Counted from the first letter of the stretch, positions 32,765 through 41,642 are shown. The stretch is 64,000 bases of DNA from Streptomyces collinus (GCF_031348265.1 NZ_CP133771.1:3720001-3784000); one strand, 5' to 3'. Numbers and translations: made by a program. Notes: a model not told the origin generated them from the letters alone.

Positions 32765-33550
32765 GTGAAGACCGAAGCAGGGACGCAGGCGGTACGGCAC
32801 CAGTTCGGCCTGGGCCGGCTGCTCCCGCTGGGCGGGCCCGCCGACGGGGCATGGATCACCGAGCAAGCGGCCGTCCAGGCCCTCAGGCGGGCCGCGAACG
32901 AGATTCCCGGGGTGCGGCTGGAGTCTCTGCGCATCGGGCCGGCGCCGCTCGAATCCGTGTCCGAGCCGGCCGTCCGTCCGCCGGCCAGCGCGATGCCGCC
33001 GGGCCCGCTCAGGATCGAAGCCGCCTTTTCGGCATCACTCGGGGAGCCACTGCCCGAAACCGCCGACCAGTTGAGGAGCAGACTGCTGGACGCGGCCGCT
33101 CGACGGCTCGGCCTGGCCACCGTGGCAGCCGACCTGCGCGTCACGGATCTCCATGAGGTCCCGCAGACAGCTACGGAGACGCGGACCGTTGCGAGATCCA
33201 TGACGCTCACGCCGCAAAGCACAGCCGCAGCAAGGACCGCAGCCGCACGGAGCTCGCTCCCCGTGACCGGAGCGGGCTCCCCGCGAGGGCCCGTCGGGGA
33301 TCTGGCGGACGTCGCAACGGGTGTTCCGGGCGTCGCCGCCCTTACCACCGTGCTGGGGAGCCGCCCGGTCAAGATGGAGGACCATGCCGACCCACCCGGC
33401 CGGCGTGTCGAGGTCCACCTCGCGGTCGCCCCTGGCCACCATCCTCTGGACGTCACGCGCGCCGTCCGGGCCGCCGTGGCCGACGCGGCGACCACCGACG
33501 CCCCGGGCCCGGTCACCGTTGCCGTCCTCATCACCGAGACCGCGGCTTGA
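32765..33550 (+). CDS. Asp23-related duplicated-domain protein of unknown function
   Basis: About 261 residues, divergent from the Asp23 operon. Two alpha/beta halves, about 20-125 (AAVQALRRAANEIPGVRLESL, IEAAFSASLGEPL) and 165-261 (ADVATGVPGVAALTTVL, VEVHLAVAPGHHPLDVTRAV), resemble the strand-helix pattern of Asp23/AmaP C-domains. Streptomyces relatives are often labelled by a misleading baculovirus P10 name. GTG at 32765 is chosen for its GAGG; an in-frame ATG at 32699 is possible. Confidence 0.65.
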   Translation: MKTEAGTQAVRHQFGLGRLLPLGGPADGAWITEQAAVQALRRAANEIPGVRLESLRIGPAPLESVSEPAVRPPASAMPPGPLRIEAAFSASLGEPLPETADQLRSRLLDAAARRLGLATVAADLRVTDLHEVPQTATETRTVARSMTLTPQSTAAARTAAARSSLPVTGAGSPRGPVGDLADVATGVPGVAALTTVLGSRPVKMEDHADPPGRRVEVHLAVAPGHHPLDVTRAVRAAVADAATTDAPGPVTVAVLITETAA

Positions 33551-33868
33551 CCGGCCAGGCGTCGAGCACTCATCAGCGATCAGCAGATCCGCTTCACCGG
33601 CCGGAGTCGGTTCTGTCTGCCGACATGCACGCGGACCGCTCCGGAGGCCCCGTCTGGCACGGTGTGAGACGCCCGCGGCGGGGTACCCGCCAGAAACAGA
33701 GGGCCTGCGCAGCAGCCGCTGACGGACGAAGCAGATGCCTCCCAGCTCCGTGGTCGTGTGATGTGTCCGCAACCACGGAGGACGAAAGGCTCTGCGTGCG
33801 GCCCGGTCCCAGCGGCTCCCGGGGCGGCGCCGAGCCAACCGGCCTTCTTCGGAGAGAGTTTCACCATC
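33551..33868. other. 318 bp upstream of the desaturase gene
   Basis: No gene is supported. CCGTGGT...ACCACGG (about 33751-33781) forms a 7-bp stem with a long loop. The region must hold the desaturase promoter; no clear operator was identified. Confidence 0.4.
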
Positions 33869-34918
33869 ATGAGCAGTAACACCACAGTTCGGCCCCCGCC
33901 CCCGCCCTCGGAGGCGTCCGGCAGTGACTTCGCCCGCCTGTCGAGAAAGATCGCCGCCGCCGGGCTGCTGGAGCGCCGTCCCGGCTACTACGCGCTGCGG
34001 ACCACGGTGGTGGCCGGGCTCTACGTCAGTGGGTGGGCCACCGTCGCGCTCATCGGCGACAGTTGGTGGACTCTGGCGGTCGCCGCCTTCCTTGCCGTCG
34101 TCTTCGGCCAAGTCGCCCTGCTCGCCCATGACGCGGCGCACCGCCAGGTGTTCCGCCGACGCCGGGCCAGCGAGGTGTCCGGACGGATCGCCGGTGCCGG
34201 TATCGGGATGGGCTACGGCTGGTGGCAGGACAAGCACACCCGCCACCACGCCAACCCCAACCACCAGGAACTCGACCCCGACCTCGACCCCGACCTGCTG
34301 GTCTGGTCCCAGGACCAGGCGCGGGCCGCCAAGGGGCTCCCCCGCCTGATCGGCCGCTGGCAGGCGTTCCTGTTCTTCCCGCTCCTCACCCTGGAGGGCT
34401 TCAACCTGCACGTGTCGAGCGTGAAGGCACTGGCCAATCGTTCGCTCAAGCACCGCACGCTGGACGGCGTCCTGCTGTTCGCGCACTTCGTGCTCTACCT
34501 GACCGTGCTGCTGTGGCTGCTGCCGCCCGGCATGGCGATCGCCTTCCTCGCCGTCCACCAGTGCCTGTTCGGCGTATACCTGGGCGCCCTCTTCGCGCCC
34601 AACCACAAGGGCATGCCGATCCTGACAGGCGAGGACCGCCCGGACTTCCTACGTCGCCAGGTGCTCACCTCACGCAACGTGCGCGGCGGCAGGCTCACCG
34701 ACATCGCACTGGGCGGGCTGAACCACCAGATCGAGCACCACCTGTTCCCCAGCATGCCCAGCCCCAACCTGCGCAGGGCCCGGACCATCGTGCGGCGCCA
34801 CTGCCAGGAACTGGGTGTGGACTACGTGGAGACCGGGTTGGTCGCCTCCTACCGGTTGGCCCTCGCCAGTCTCCACCGGGCCGGAGCACCGCTCCGGCAC
34901 GCACGTGTCCCCGTCTGA
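33869..34918 (+). CDS. Membrane fatty acid desaturase
   Basis: A 349-residue di-iron acyl desaturase introducing double bonds into membrane acyl chains. The three histidine boxes are present: HDAAHR (about residue 86), HTRHH (about 122) and HQIEHH (about 290). They lie among four membrane helices, including VVAGLYVSGWATVALIG. The HxxHH third box with a preceding Gln places it in the linoleoyl/front-end-like class rather than stearoyl-CoA desaturases. ATG at 33869. In Streptomyces such genes respond to cold or envelope stress, fitting the neighbouring Asp23 genes. Confidence 0.9.
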   Translation: MSSNTTVRPPPPPSEASGSDFARLSRKIAAAGLLERRPGYYALRTTVVAGLYVSGWATVALIGDSWWTLAVAAFLAVVFGQVALLAHDAAHRQVFRRRRASEVSGRIAGAGIGMGYGWWQDKHTRHHANPNHQELDPDLDPDLLVWSQDQARAAKGLPRLIGRWQAFLFFPLLTLEGFNLHVSSVKALANRSLKHRTLDGVLLFAHFVLYLTVLLWLLPPGMAIAFLAVHQCLFGVYLGALFAPNHKGMPILTGEDRPDFLRRQVLTSRNVRGGRLTDIALGGLNHQIEHHLFPSMPSPNLRRARTIVRRHCQELGVDYVETGLVASYRLALASLHRAGAPLRHARVPV

Positions 34919-35109
34919 GAGACCCTGCCGGAGCCGTCGGGGCCGTGATGTGGTCACCGATTACACGCCCCGGTCCGCGCGGAGCACTGCGAAGAGCACG
35001 ACGGCTGCGAGGGTCAGCCACGGGCAGCTACGGGGAGGAGCGGACACCCCCATGCCCGCTACCCCGGGACAATGAAGCCGCAGGTCACCTGCCGTACGCC
35101 CCCGCCTCT

Positions 35110-35192
35110 CTCCTAAAGCGGGTGTCGCAGGTTCGAATCCTGCCGGGGGCACCAGGCAAAAGGCCCCGGACCGATCATGGTCCGGGGCCTTT
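35110..35192 (+). repeat. att copy 4
   Basis: tRNA-Arg sequence from the anticodon loop through CCA plus the terminator hairpin, almost identical to copies 1 and 2; identity even starts two bases earlier (35108). It is the right end of unit 3 and the left end of unit 4. Confidence 0.9.
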
Positions 35193-35211
35193 GACATGCG
35201 CTGCTGACATC
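35192..35211. other. Paired arm-type repeats, unit 4 proximal arm
   Basis: TGACATG at 35192 and TGACATC at 35205, 13 bases apart and 82 bases from the core, followed by AACGCGGGC exactly as next to att copy 2. In unit 2 an integrase fragment follows within a dozen bases; here the tgmC gene follows instead, so the integrase has been replaced. Confidence 0.6.
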
Positions 35212-35244
35212 AACGCGGGCCGTCGAAGACTCCCCTCGCTTCGG

Positions 35245-36369
35245 TTACCAGCGGACGGTCTGGCCCTCCGGGGTAACGGTGACGGTGAACTCTTCCAGCT
35301 CCGGTGCACCGGCGGCGTACCAGCGGCCGAGCTGTTCTTCCACGCGGTCCCACAGCCGCTCCGGCCCGCCCTGTCGGACCAGCCATCGACCGCCGTCCTC
35401 GTGCACCGCGGCCCACGAACCGGAGCCGACGTCGACCAGGACGTCCTCGGTGCGTCCGTTCCGTTCCATCGTCAGCCGTTGGGCACCCGGCACGGCGAGC
35501 TGCGTGACGAAGCGTGCGGTCCAGTTGTTCAGCACGTCTGCACCGGTGGCGGTCTCGCGTTCCTCGCCGTCGTCGAGGTCGGGGAGCATGCCGAGCAGGG
35601 GCGGCAGCTGCGGCCGGGCGAGCATGAAGGAGATCTGCCCTCCGAGCAGTCTGCCCCGGGCCACTCCGTCTTCGCCGACAGTGAGCCGGGCCAACTCCGA
35701 GGCATACAGCCACCCGCACAGGGTGGCCAGGATGACTCCGCCCGGTGCGGTCTGCTCGATCCAGGCGTGAGGCACCTCCAGCACCCCGCAGGTGGCGACC
35801 AGCCGGTCGTACGGGGCCCCGTCCTTGTGCCCGGCGAGGCCGTCACCGACGACCAACTCGGGGAAGTAGTTGCAGGAACCCAGGGCAGCACTCGCCCTGC
35901 TGGACACCTCCGCGTCCACCTCCACCGACGTCACCAAGTCTTCACCAAGTCGGTGACACAGCAGCCCGGTCGAGTAGCCGGTGCCGGTGCCGATCTCAAG
36001 CACCCGGTTGCCGGCGTCGACCTGGAGCTCCTCCAGCATCCGCACGACCAGGCTCGGCATGGTGCTGGACGACGTGGGGGTGCGCAGGATCTCACCGCGG
36101 ATGTCGCCTGGCACGATAGTCCCGGCGATCTGGGTGACCAGAGACTCATCCGCATAGCAGCGCTCCAGCCAGCCGGCCGTGTCGGGCAAGACAGGCCGCC
36201 AGGCGGTCGGTGCGGAGCCTTCGACCTGATCGAAGAAACCGCCGCGCAGAAACTCATGGCGGGGCACGCTTTCGACAGCCGCGCGCCACGGCGGGGTACG
36301 CAGGAAGCCACCACCGGAGAGTCGACCGGCCAGCGTACGGCGATGGGCTGCGGAATCCATGACGGTCAT
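35245..36369 (-). CDS. tgmC: TgmC-type O-methyltransferase (PIMT homologue) of a graspetide system
   Basis: A 374-residue S-adenosylmethionine methyltransferase of the protein-L-isoaspartate type. The SAM-binding motif I is VLEIGTGTGYSTGLLCHRLG (about residue 120), with ELVVGDGLAG and YDRLVATCGVLEVPHAWIEQ as later motifs. The C-terminal 130 residues are specific to the ATP-grasp peptide-maturation family. In characterised relatives the enzyme methylates an Asp of the modified peptide to yield an aspartimide. Its ATG overlaps the tgmB stop by four bases (ATGA). The frame is open upstream to 36480, but the overlap and family start support 36369. Confidence 0.85.
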   Translation of the reverse strand: MTVMDSAAHRRTLAGRLSGGGFLRTPPWRAAVESVPRHEFLRGGFFDQVEGSAPTAWRPVLPDTAGWLERCYADESLVTQIAGTIVPGDIRGEILRTPTSSSTMPSLVVRMLEELQVDAGNRVLEIGTGTGYSTGLLCHRLGEDLVTSVEVDAEVSSRASAALGSCNYFPELVVGDGLAGHKDGAPYDRLVATCGVLEVPHAWIEQTAPGGVILATLCGWLYASELARLTVGEDGVARGRLLGGQISFMLARPQLPPLLGMLPDLDDGEERETATGADVLNNWTARFVTQLAVPGAQRLTMERNGRTEDVLVDVGSGSWAAVHEDGGRWLVRQGGPERLWDRVEEQLGRWYAAGAPELEEFTVTVTPEGQTVRW

Positions 36370-37317
36370 CAGCGCATCTTCCTTTCCAGCAGGTCGGCCA
36401 TGGCCTGGAGCATCGGCAAGCCGGTCTCCGGTTCCAGCCAGTACCACTGCCCAGACGGGTTGCACTCCAGGAACCACCATTGCCCCTCGCGGTCGATGGC
36501 GAAGTCGAAAGCGCCGAAAACGAGGCCGAAGCGGGCCAGGTATGCGTGCAGGGCGTCGACGATGCCGGGCGGCGGGCTGACGACGGAGTAGCGCAGACGG
36601 CTGTAGTCGGTGCGCCAGTCCAACAGGTCCGAGTCGATGCGGACAGGGAACACCCGGTCACGGATGACGGTCACGCGTACGTCCGCGGTCTTCTCGATCC
36701 GCTGCTGGAACATGCGCGGTGCCGGAGACGGCCTCATCGATGTCAACGGCCCCCACCTCGGCGACCTCCACGGTGCAGGAAACCCCGTCGATGCGGTACA
36801 GCGGCGCCGACAGCGGCTTGTAGATCGCGGGTGCGTGCTGCTTGATGAACGACCGCGCGGCATACGGGTCCGAAGTGATGACCGTCGGCGGGAGACGGAA
36901 CCCCGCAGCCGCGGCGGCGGCCAGGCCGGACGGTTTGAACTCGGCGTCCCCGATGCGGTGCGGGTGGTTGACGTACAGACAGCCAGGAAGCGACGCGAGG
37001 ACTCCCCCCAGACCGTAGCGGGCCTGAGCGACCGCGAACCGGGCGTCCTGCTCGTCCAGGTGCGGGAAGGTGAAGCCGGAAGGCCGGCGGTAGTACAGGG
37101 ACCGGACCTGCGTCAGGTCGGCGGTCCGCGACGGCGTGGACAGCGTGCCTTCCACGCCGCTCGACGTGATCGTGGCCGTGACCGACAGGGCGTGAGGGAA
37201 GTCCCCCGAGTCGAACCGCACGACCGGGACACCCCGGTCGTGCAGCTCACTGATCACCACGTCGGCCGTGGGGTCGTCCAGATTGGTGACGACCAGCACC
37301 GGACCGAGATCGCTCAC
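36369..37317 (-). pseudogene. tgmB: TgmB-type ATP-grasp ligase of a graspetide system, frameshifted
   Basis: ATP-grasp peptide maturase that forms side-chain ester or amide links in the precursor. From GTG 37317 the frame reads through VLVVTNLDDPTADVVISEL, RSLYYRRPSGFTFP, VNHPHRIGDAEFKP and the ATP-binding IYKPLSAPLYRI to DIDEAVSG near 36723. The family sequence then continues in the next frame as APRMFQQRIEKTADVRVTVI, with FDFAIDREG and WFLECNPSGQWYWLE (metal and ATP ligands), to the stop at 36369. A one-base insertion (or loss of two) near 36720-36730 explains it. GTG overlaps the tgmA stop by four bases. Inactive as read unless the sequence is wrong or ribosomes shift frame. Confidence 0.85.
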
Positions 37318-37625
37318 TGGTCGGTGTCGTTCCCGGTGTCCTGGTCACCGCCGCCGCTGCCACCGCCGCCGGAGCCGTCCGACGGGTTACCGGTGTTGGT
37401 CGCCGGGTTCGTGCCACTGCTGGTGCCGTGCTTCCCCATCTCCAGCACATGGCCGTCGGCGTCGAAGTAGCGAGCTGTCTGGGTGGTTCGGTCGAGCTCG
37501 ACGCGGGCGCAGTCCGACGCCATCGCCGGATACGGAGCCATGCGCCGCACGCCCCAAGGGGACGGCGTGGCCGCTCCGGACGACAGAGGCGTCCCGGTGG
37601 GGAGCCGATCGGAGTGAGCGAACAA
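37314..37625 (-). CDS. tgmA: TgmA-type graspetide precursor peptide
   Basis: About 103 residues when started at TTG 37625, which has GAGGAAG upstream; the frame is open further. The leader contains the family recognition block PWGVRRMAPYP followed by VELDRTTQTARYFDADGHV. The C-terminal core is rich in Thr, Ser, Gly and Asp: GTSSGTNPATNTGNP, a Gly/Ser stretch, and GDQDTGNDTDQ. Thr/Ser side chains would be esterified to Asp by TgmB and an Asp converted by TgmC. First gene of the tgmABC run. Confidence 0.85.
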   Translation of the reverse strand: MFAHSDRLPTGTPLSSGAATPSPWGVRRMAPYPAMASDCARVELDRTTQTARYFDADGHVLEMGKHGTSSGTNPATNTGNPSDGSGGGGSGGGDQDTGNDTDQ

Positions 37626-37726
37626 GAGTTCTTCCTCTCTGCTTCGGTCTTCTTCGGTTGCTTGACGAGCCCGCCCCGGCGCTCGGCCTGTGCAGGGTTG
37701 AGGGCCGGGGCGGGAGTCTCCTCGGG

Positions 37727-37915
37727 TCAGGCGCCGCGGCGCGCGTCCCGGCATTCCCTGCTCAGCCGTACGGCTTCCGGGCATGTCAGCCGAAGGTTCG
37801 CGGCCCGGTCGTCAGTGGCCGTGCACGTCGGGCAGGTCATGCAGTGGCCTGCCATGCGCTCGAACGCGGCTGCCCAGGAGGCGTCGACGGATGACGGATA
37901 CTCGCGGCCGCTCAT
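37727..37915 (-). CDS. Small cysteine-motif protein
   Basis: 62 residues: FERMAGHCMTCPTCTATDDRAA, then a later Cys in RLTCPEAVRLSRECRD, giving HC-x2-C-x2-C and two more Cys. A protein with the same spacing (FADHCTTCRTC...DD...PC) is encoded at 60426-60629. Its ATG overlaps the preceding stop by four bases. It may bind zinc or an Fe-S cluster. Upstream of tgmA on the same strand, so possibly co-transcribed. Confidence 0.55.
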   Translation of the reverse strand: MSGREYPSSVDASWAAAFERMAGHCMTCPTCTATDDRAANLRLTCPEAVRLSRECRDARRGA

Positions 37916-38103
37916 GCCTCCGGCTCCGCGGGGATGCAGTGCCGTCCGGCAGCGATCAGGCGGGCGACCTCGACGGGCGAGCACAGCATCGAAGGCGAGT
38001 CCAACGGGGCCGACCAGTAGGTGGCGCGGGGACGAGTCCATTGCACGGCGTCCACTCTCGGCACACCGAGGTAGCTGCCGCGGCCCAGGCAGTCCACGTC
38101 CAT
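37912..38103 (-). CDS. Small uncharacterised protein upstream of the Cys-motif gene
   Basis: 63 residues from ATG 38103, or 77 from ATG 38145. The sequence GSYLGVPRVDAVQWTRPRATYWSAP then SMLCSPVEVARLIAAGRHCIP suggests a compact fold, not assigned. It overlaps the next gene by ATGA. The upstream side is cut by the junction with the AT-richer helicase fragment at about 38150, so the native promoter may be lost. Confidence 0.45.
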   Translation of the reverse strand: MDVDCLGRGSYLGVPRVDAVQWTRPRATYWSAPLDSPSMLCSPVEVARLIAAGRHCIPAEPEA

Positions 38104-38155
38104 GGCCCGCCAGTTGTCGAGGGCCTGGTGCCAGGTTCTGGGCATGCGCGTGAGT

Positions 38156-38626
38156 CGAGATCGAAAGTGGAGGTCGGCTCTCAGAGAGTTGGGTGACGGC
38201 CAGACACTCAATGAACCTCGCCGTTTGGTGGAGTATGGCAACTTTCGAAGCGTCATTTATCTCGAAGTTATGGCGCTGCGCGATTACGTTGAGGAAAATA
38301 CCCCATTTTCGACGCAGCATGGCGTGAAGGGGACTGAATACCCTAACGTGCTTGCAGTCTTCGGTGGCGGCTGGACTCAGTACAACTTCGCTGACATGCT
38401 CGCGAAATATCCTTCGAGGGGCGATCTGAACGAGCGGGATCGGAAACGATTTGAGAAGTCGCGCAACCTTTTCTATGTTGCGTGTTCTCGCGCGAAGAGT
38501 GATCTGACCACCCTATTCACAACCGAGCTTTCTCGCAGTGCGCTAGAAACACTAGGAGAATGGGCGGGAGAATCAAACGTAGTGGGCATCCAATTCTCGC
38601 CAGACGGAACGCCACTAGACGTGTAG
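38156..38626 (+). pseudogene. C-terminal fragment of a UvrD/Rep-type helicase
   Basis: About 155 residues ending a superfamily 1 helicase: STQHGVKGTEYPNVLAVFGG is motif V-like (HGvKGxEf) and KRFEKSRNLFYVACSRAKSDL is motif VI with the arginine finger. The nucleotide-binding front half (Walker A, motifs II-IV) is absent. The stretch is clearly poorer in GC than its neighbours and has poor Streptomyces codon bias, indicating foreign origin. Similar helicase tails occur in nuclease-helicase phage-defence pairs such as Gabija GajB, but the family cannot be fixed from a fragment. Confidence 0.7.
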
Positions 38627-39021
38627 CCGTCACGAAGTGGGACGCCGGCGCGCACCACTCAGGGGCCCTGCGCCCGAGTTGGCTGCCATCCTGGTCGTCG
38701 AGCAGCAGTGATAGCGAGCCTCCACGCGACCCCTCTCCAGCGATCTCGACTTGGACCACCTCCCGATCACCCCCAGCGGACTACTCATCCCTGGTGGCTC
38801 CCTTCCGAGGCTCGACGACGCCAAGGTGCACCGGCAGACGAGCACGGACGCCTACGGATTATCAGCACAGGTGAGCGGCACATCAGCCCAAGCCATCAGC
38901 ATCTCGGCGGTGTCAGCGGCGTTCACGGCCTCTTGATGGACCACCCGCGGCTACTGTTGAATTCGCTGGATCCACGAGGTGCGAGGGTCGGCTTGGCGGT
39001 CGAACGATCGGGGGATGGCCC
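38627..39021. other. 395 bp between the helicase fragment and the membrane/Nudix pair
   Basis: No gene is supported. GC returns to normal over this interval. CTACTGTTGAATTCGCTGG around 38951 is locally AT-rich and may be the promoter of the downstream pair. Confidence 0.4.
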
Positions 39022-39951
39022 ATGGATGACACCGGGAGAAGTGACAGCCCGGCGGGCGTGAACACGAAGCTGTACCTCTCCTCGCTCGGTCTGGCCGCTG
39101 CCCTGCTGATCGTCATCAGGCTGTTCGCGTTGCCGCACCTCGGCGGGGCGACCAAGGTGAGTCTCAGCGACACGATCATCTCGATCGTCGACTCGCTCAC
39201 CGGAGCCGCGGTGGCCGCCTTGTGCGTCTCCCTGCTCGTGGTGTTCTTCTACGGCCTGAAGCGGCAGGAACCGATGGAGGTTCAGGTCACCGCCCCCGGA
39301 TCAATCGCCGCGGAGCTGGCCAAGGCAGCAGACGCCACCAACTCCTGGGACTACCGAGGTCATACGGCTCGGTATTTCAGATCGACGGTCCTACCGACCC
39401 TTCTCCAGCGCGCAGAGAGACAGGGGCACTATCTCTCGGTGAACGTGCAGGTGCTCGATCCGGACAACGTCGAACTCATGGACTTCTTCACCGAGTACCG
39501 GAGGAACGCGAACCCTGACCGCCGGGACTACTGGACCCGGCGGCGCGCGCAGGCGGAGATCGCCGCAACCATCATCAGGCTCCAGCTCCTGAGTTACCAG
39601 TTCTCCCGGCTCAACTGCCGGGTCTACCTGGCGTCCACCGTTTCACCGTTCACGATCGACCTGTCCGATACCTGCGTGATCGTGACCCGCGAGAAGGCCG
39701 GCACTGCCGCGTTGAAGTATCCGGTCGGCTCATCCTTCTACGACTCGACCAAAGAGGACATGCGGCTGAGCAACCGCCAGAGCACGGAGCTGCCTCTCCC
39801 CCGGTCCGCCACCGAGCTGGATCCTGGTTCCGTCGCGGACGTTAGAGAAGTCCTCTCCCTGCTAGACATACTCCAAGGGGCGGACGACGAACTCTTGAAC
39901 CTGACGCTGGACGCGTACCGAAGGCCGGTGAACCCCTATGCCAGCGCGTGA
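39022..39951 (+). CDS. Two-helix membrane protein paired with a Nudix protein
   Basis: 309 residues, unassigned. Two N-terminal membrane helices (YLSSLGLAAALLIVIRLFAL and AVAALCVSLLVVFFYGL) precede a cytoplasmic domain of about 230 residues. That domain includes WDYRGHTARYFRSTVLPTLL, VNVQVLDPDNVELMDFFTEY and CRVYLASTVSPFTIDLSD. The alternating strand-helix pattern and LDP motif suggest an alpha/beta sensor or enzyme. Its end overlaps the Nudix gene by 14 bases, so the two are made together. A membrane effector controlled by a nucleotide-processing partner is plausible but not shown. Confidence 0.7.
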   Translation: MDDTGRSDSPAGVNTKLYLSSLGLAAALLIVIRLFALPHLGGATKVSLSDTIISIVDSLTGAAVAALCVSLLVVFFYGLKRQEPMEVQVTAPGSIAAELAKAADATNSWDYRGHTARYFRSTVLPTLLQRAERQGHYLSVNVQVLDPDNVELMDFFTEYRRNANPDRRDYWTRRRAQAEIAATIIRLQLLSYQFSRLNCRVYLASTVSPFTIDLSDTCVIVTREKAGTAALKYPVGSSFYDSTKEDMRLSNRQSTELPLPRSATELDPGSVADVREVLSLLDILQGADDELLNLTLDAYRRPVNPYASA

Positions 39952-40996
39952 GGCGATCAGCTCGTGGATGACCCATCAAGGGTGGCCGGACCTACGGACG
40001 TTCCTAGACGACGCACCCTCCTACCTGCACCCGTACGGATTCCTCGTGTTCCGCCTGCCTTTGGACACGTTCCCGGAGTGGGGCATCCGCGTGCATCTGT
40101 GGCCGCCCGCCGGAAAACGGAGAACGGACTCCGACCCCTTCATCGTGCACAGCCACGGCTGGGATCTGCTGACACGTTCCGTCGTGGGCTGTGTCCGGCA
40201 CGCGATGTACGACGTGGATGACGGCGCGACGGCTGTCTGGTACGACTCGTTCACCGTCGAAAGCTCGCCCGGAACCGGAGTCAGCGTTCTCTCGCCGGAA
40301 GGAAGGTCCACGAGTGTCCGCATGGTGTCGGAATGGGACGCCACACCGCAGGAGAGCCCGCTCCACATTCCTGCCGGGAGGTTCCACACCACGACAGGCC
40401 CGCATGAAGCCGTATGGGATTCCTGGTCCGTGACCCTGGTCGCCACCGAGCACGTGGCCAGCAACGACTCAAGAGTGCTCGGCCCCTCCAAAGGCAATGC
40501 CGTGGTCAACGAACGAGCCGCGATCACGGATCCCGGTGTTCCGCTCTCTGTGGTCGACCACGCGTACGAGCAACGGGTCAATGGATCCAACCAGTGGACG
40601 TCTTTTGTCTTCCTGATCGACTCGGGAAGGATCCTGCTCGCGCGGACTCGCCGCTATCCCAGGTACTGGCATCCCGTCGGGGGCCAGATGGAGTCCTGGG
40701 ACGACACGCCCTTGGACACCGCTCGCCGCGAGGTGCGTGAAGAGCTGGGCATTGACTTGGACGCGGGGGAGATGATCTCGATCGGGTGCCTCCCCAGGGA
40801 CGAAGGGCCCGGGAAGATCCACGCATGGGTCTGCGTCGGAGCCTTTCCCGCGCGTCCCGAAGTCCAGGAGGAGGAGATCCACGAGGTCCGGTGGACGACG
40901 CTGGAGGAAGCCCTTCGCGCGGACTCCCTGGCCGCGTCGCACGGCTTCCTCACCACCATCTCGGACCGGCGGCGCGAGTTCGGCCTGGAGACCTGA
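39938..40996 (+). CDS. Nudix hydrolase with a novel N-terminal domain
   Basis: 352 residues. The C-terminal Nudix domain (about 200-345) has the box GGQMESWDDTPLDTARREVREELGID read in parts: G...(E)...REVREELG, with the metal-binding REXXEE intact. The N-terminal 195 residues (FLVFRLPLDTFPEWGIRVHLWPP, WDLLTRSVVGCVRHAMYDVDDG) match no family I recognise. Nudix enzymes split nucleoside diphosphate-X compounds or sense them. ATG at 39938 lies within the upstream gene's last codons. Confidence 0.8.
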   Translation: MPAREAISSWMTHQGWPDLRTFLDDAPSYLHPYGFLVFRLPLDTFPEWGIRVHLWPPAGKRRTDSDPFIVHSHGWDLLTRSVVGCVRHAMYDVDDGATAVWYDSFTVESSPGTGVSVLSPEGRSTSVRMVSEWDATPQESPLHIPAGRFHTTTGPHEAVWDSWSVTLVATEHVASNDSRVLGPSKGNAVVNERAAITDPGVPLSVVDHAYEQRVNGSNQWTSFVFLIDSGRILLARTRRYPRYWHPVGGQMESWDDTPLDTARREVREELGIDLDAGEMISIGCLPRDEGPGKIHAWVCVGAFPARPEVQEEEIHEVRWTTLEEALRADSLAASHGFLTTISDRRREFGLET

Positions 40997-41642
40997 CCCC
41001 GGCCCCGAAAACGGGCGTCGCCCCCACCTGAACGCCCCACGGACCCGGCGACAGCCACCACTGCCGCACCGTCAGCGATCCGGGGTGTTCCTGCCGATCC
41101 CCTCGCACCTGGGGTGAGGATGACAGAGCCCTCGGTGCGGAGACTCAGGGCGTCTGACGGCTCCGGGACCGCGGGATGCCGTGGGGCCGACGGTCCAAGC
41201 TCCTGGTCAGGAGTCGAGTTGGTTGCGGTTGCGGGGCTGAGCCCGTACGCGGATGCGGTGATCTGGTCTGCCTCCCGCGGTGGCTGGAGCTTCTTCACAC
41301 GAGCTCTGCGAGCTGAAAGCACCTACGACTAGTCGGCGGCGCGCGGCAGGCGCAGACCAAACAGCCACGCCAGTGCCAGACGCGTGCCAGATCGTGTGGG
41401 GAACCACGGGGAACACGGGGTAAAGGCTCGGCGAATGGTCAGACGCCAGCAGCGCTCCCGTGCAGGTCAGCTGAGCAACCGCCCGTAGATCACCTCAGCT
41501 TCCCAAGCTCATGACCTTGCACTGGTCAGGCCGCGCTTGGCAGCGCCACGATTCTCGCTCTGCAGACCTGGGTATCGCTGAAGGGTGCCCTGGCGAGGCA
41601 CAGCTCGGCTTTCGAGGGTGGCGGGAGACAGGTGGGGGACTC
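40997..41642. other. 646 bp with a second-family attachment-like module
   Basis: No confident gene. A short frame at 41114-41332 ends ELVAVAGLSPYADAVIWSAS but has no recognisable fold. The right half (41373-41511) is repeat R1, listed separately. The promoter of the Mrr-like gene must lie between R1 and 41643. Confidence 0.45.
41373..41511. repeat. Second-family attachment-like module R1
   Basis: Arms: GTGCCA at 41373 and 41384 (11 apart), then GATCGTGTGGGGAACCAC and two further GGGGAAC/GGGG units. Core: CAGCTTCCCAAGCT at 41496-41509. The distance from CCAG (41387) to the core is 109 bases; modules R2 and R3 have 109 and 110. The core is the anticodon stem-loop of a tRNA-Gly(CCC)-like sequence (loop TTCCCAA). 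Confidence 0.6.

Noticed and set aside
41114..41332. 72-codon frame with a plausible C-terminus
   Set aside because: No RBS, no family and a repeat-rich position; kept only as a note in the gap entry.
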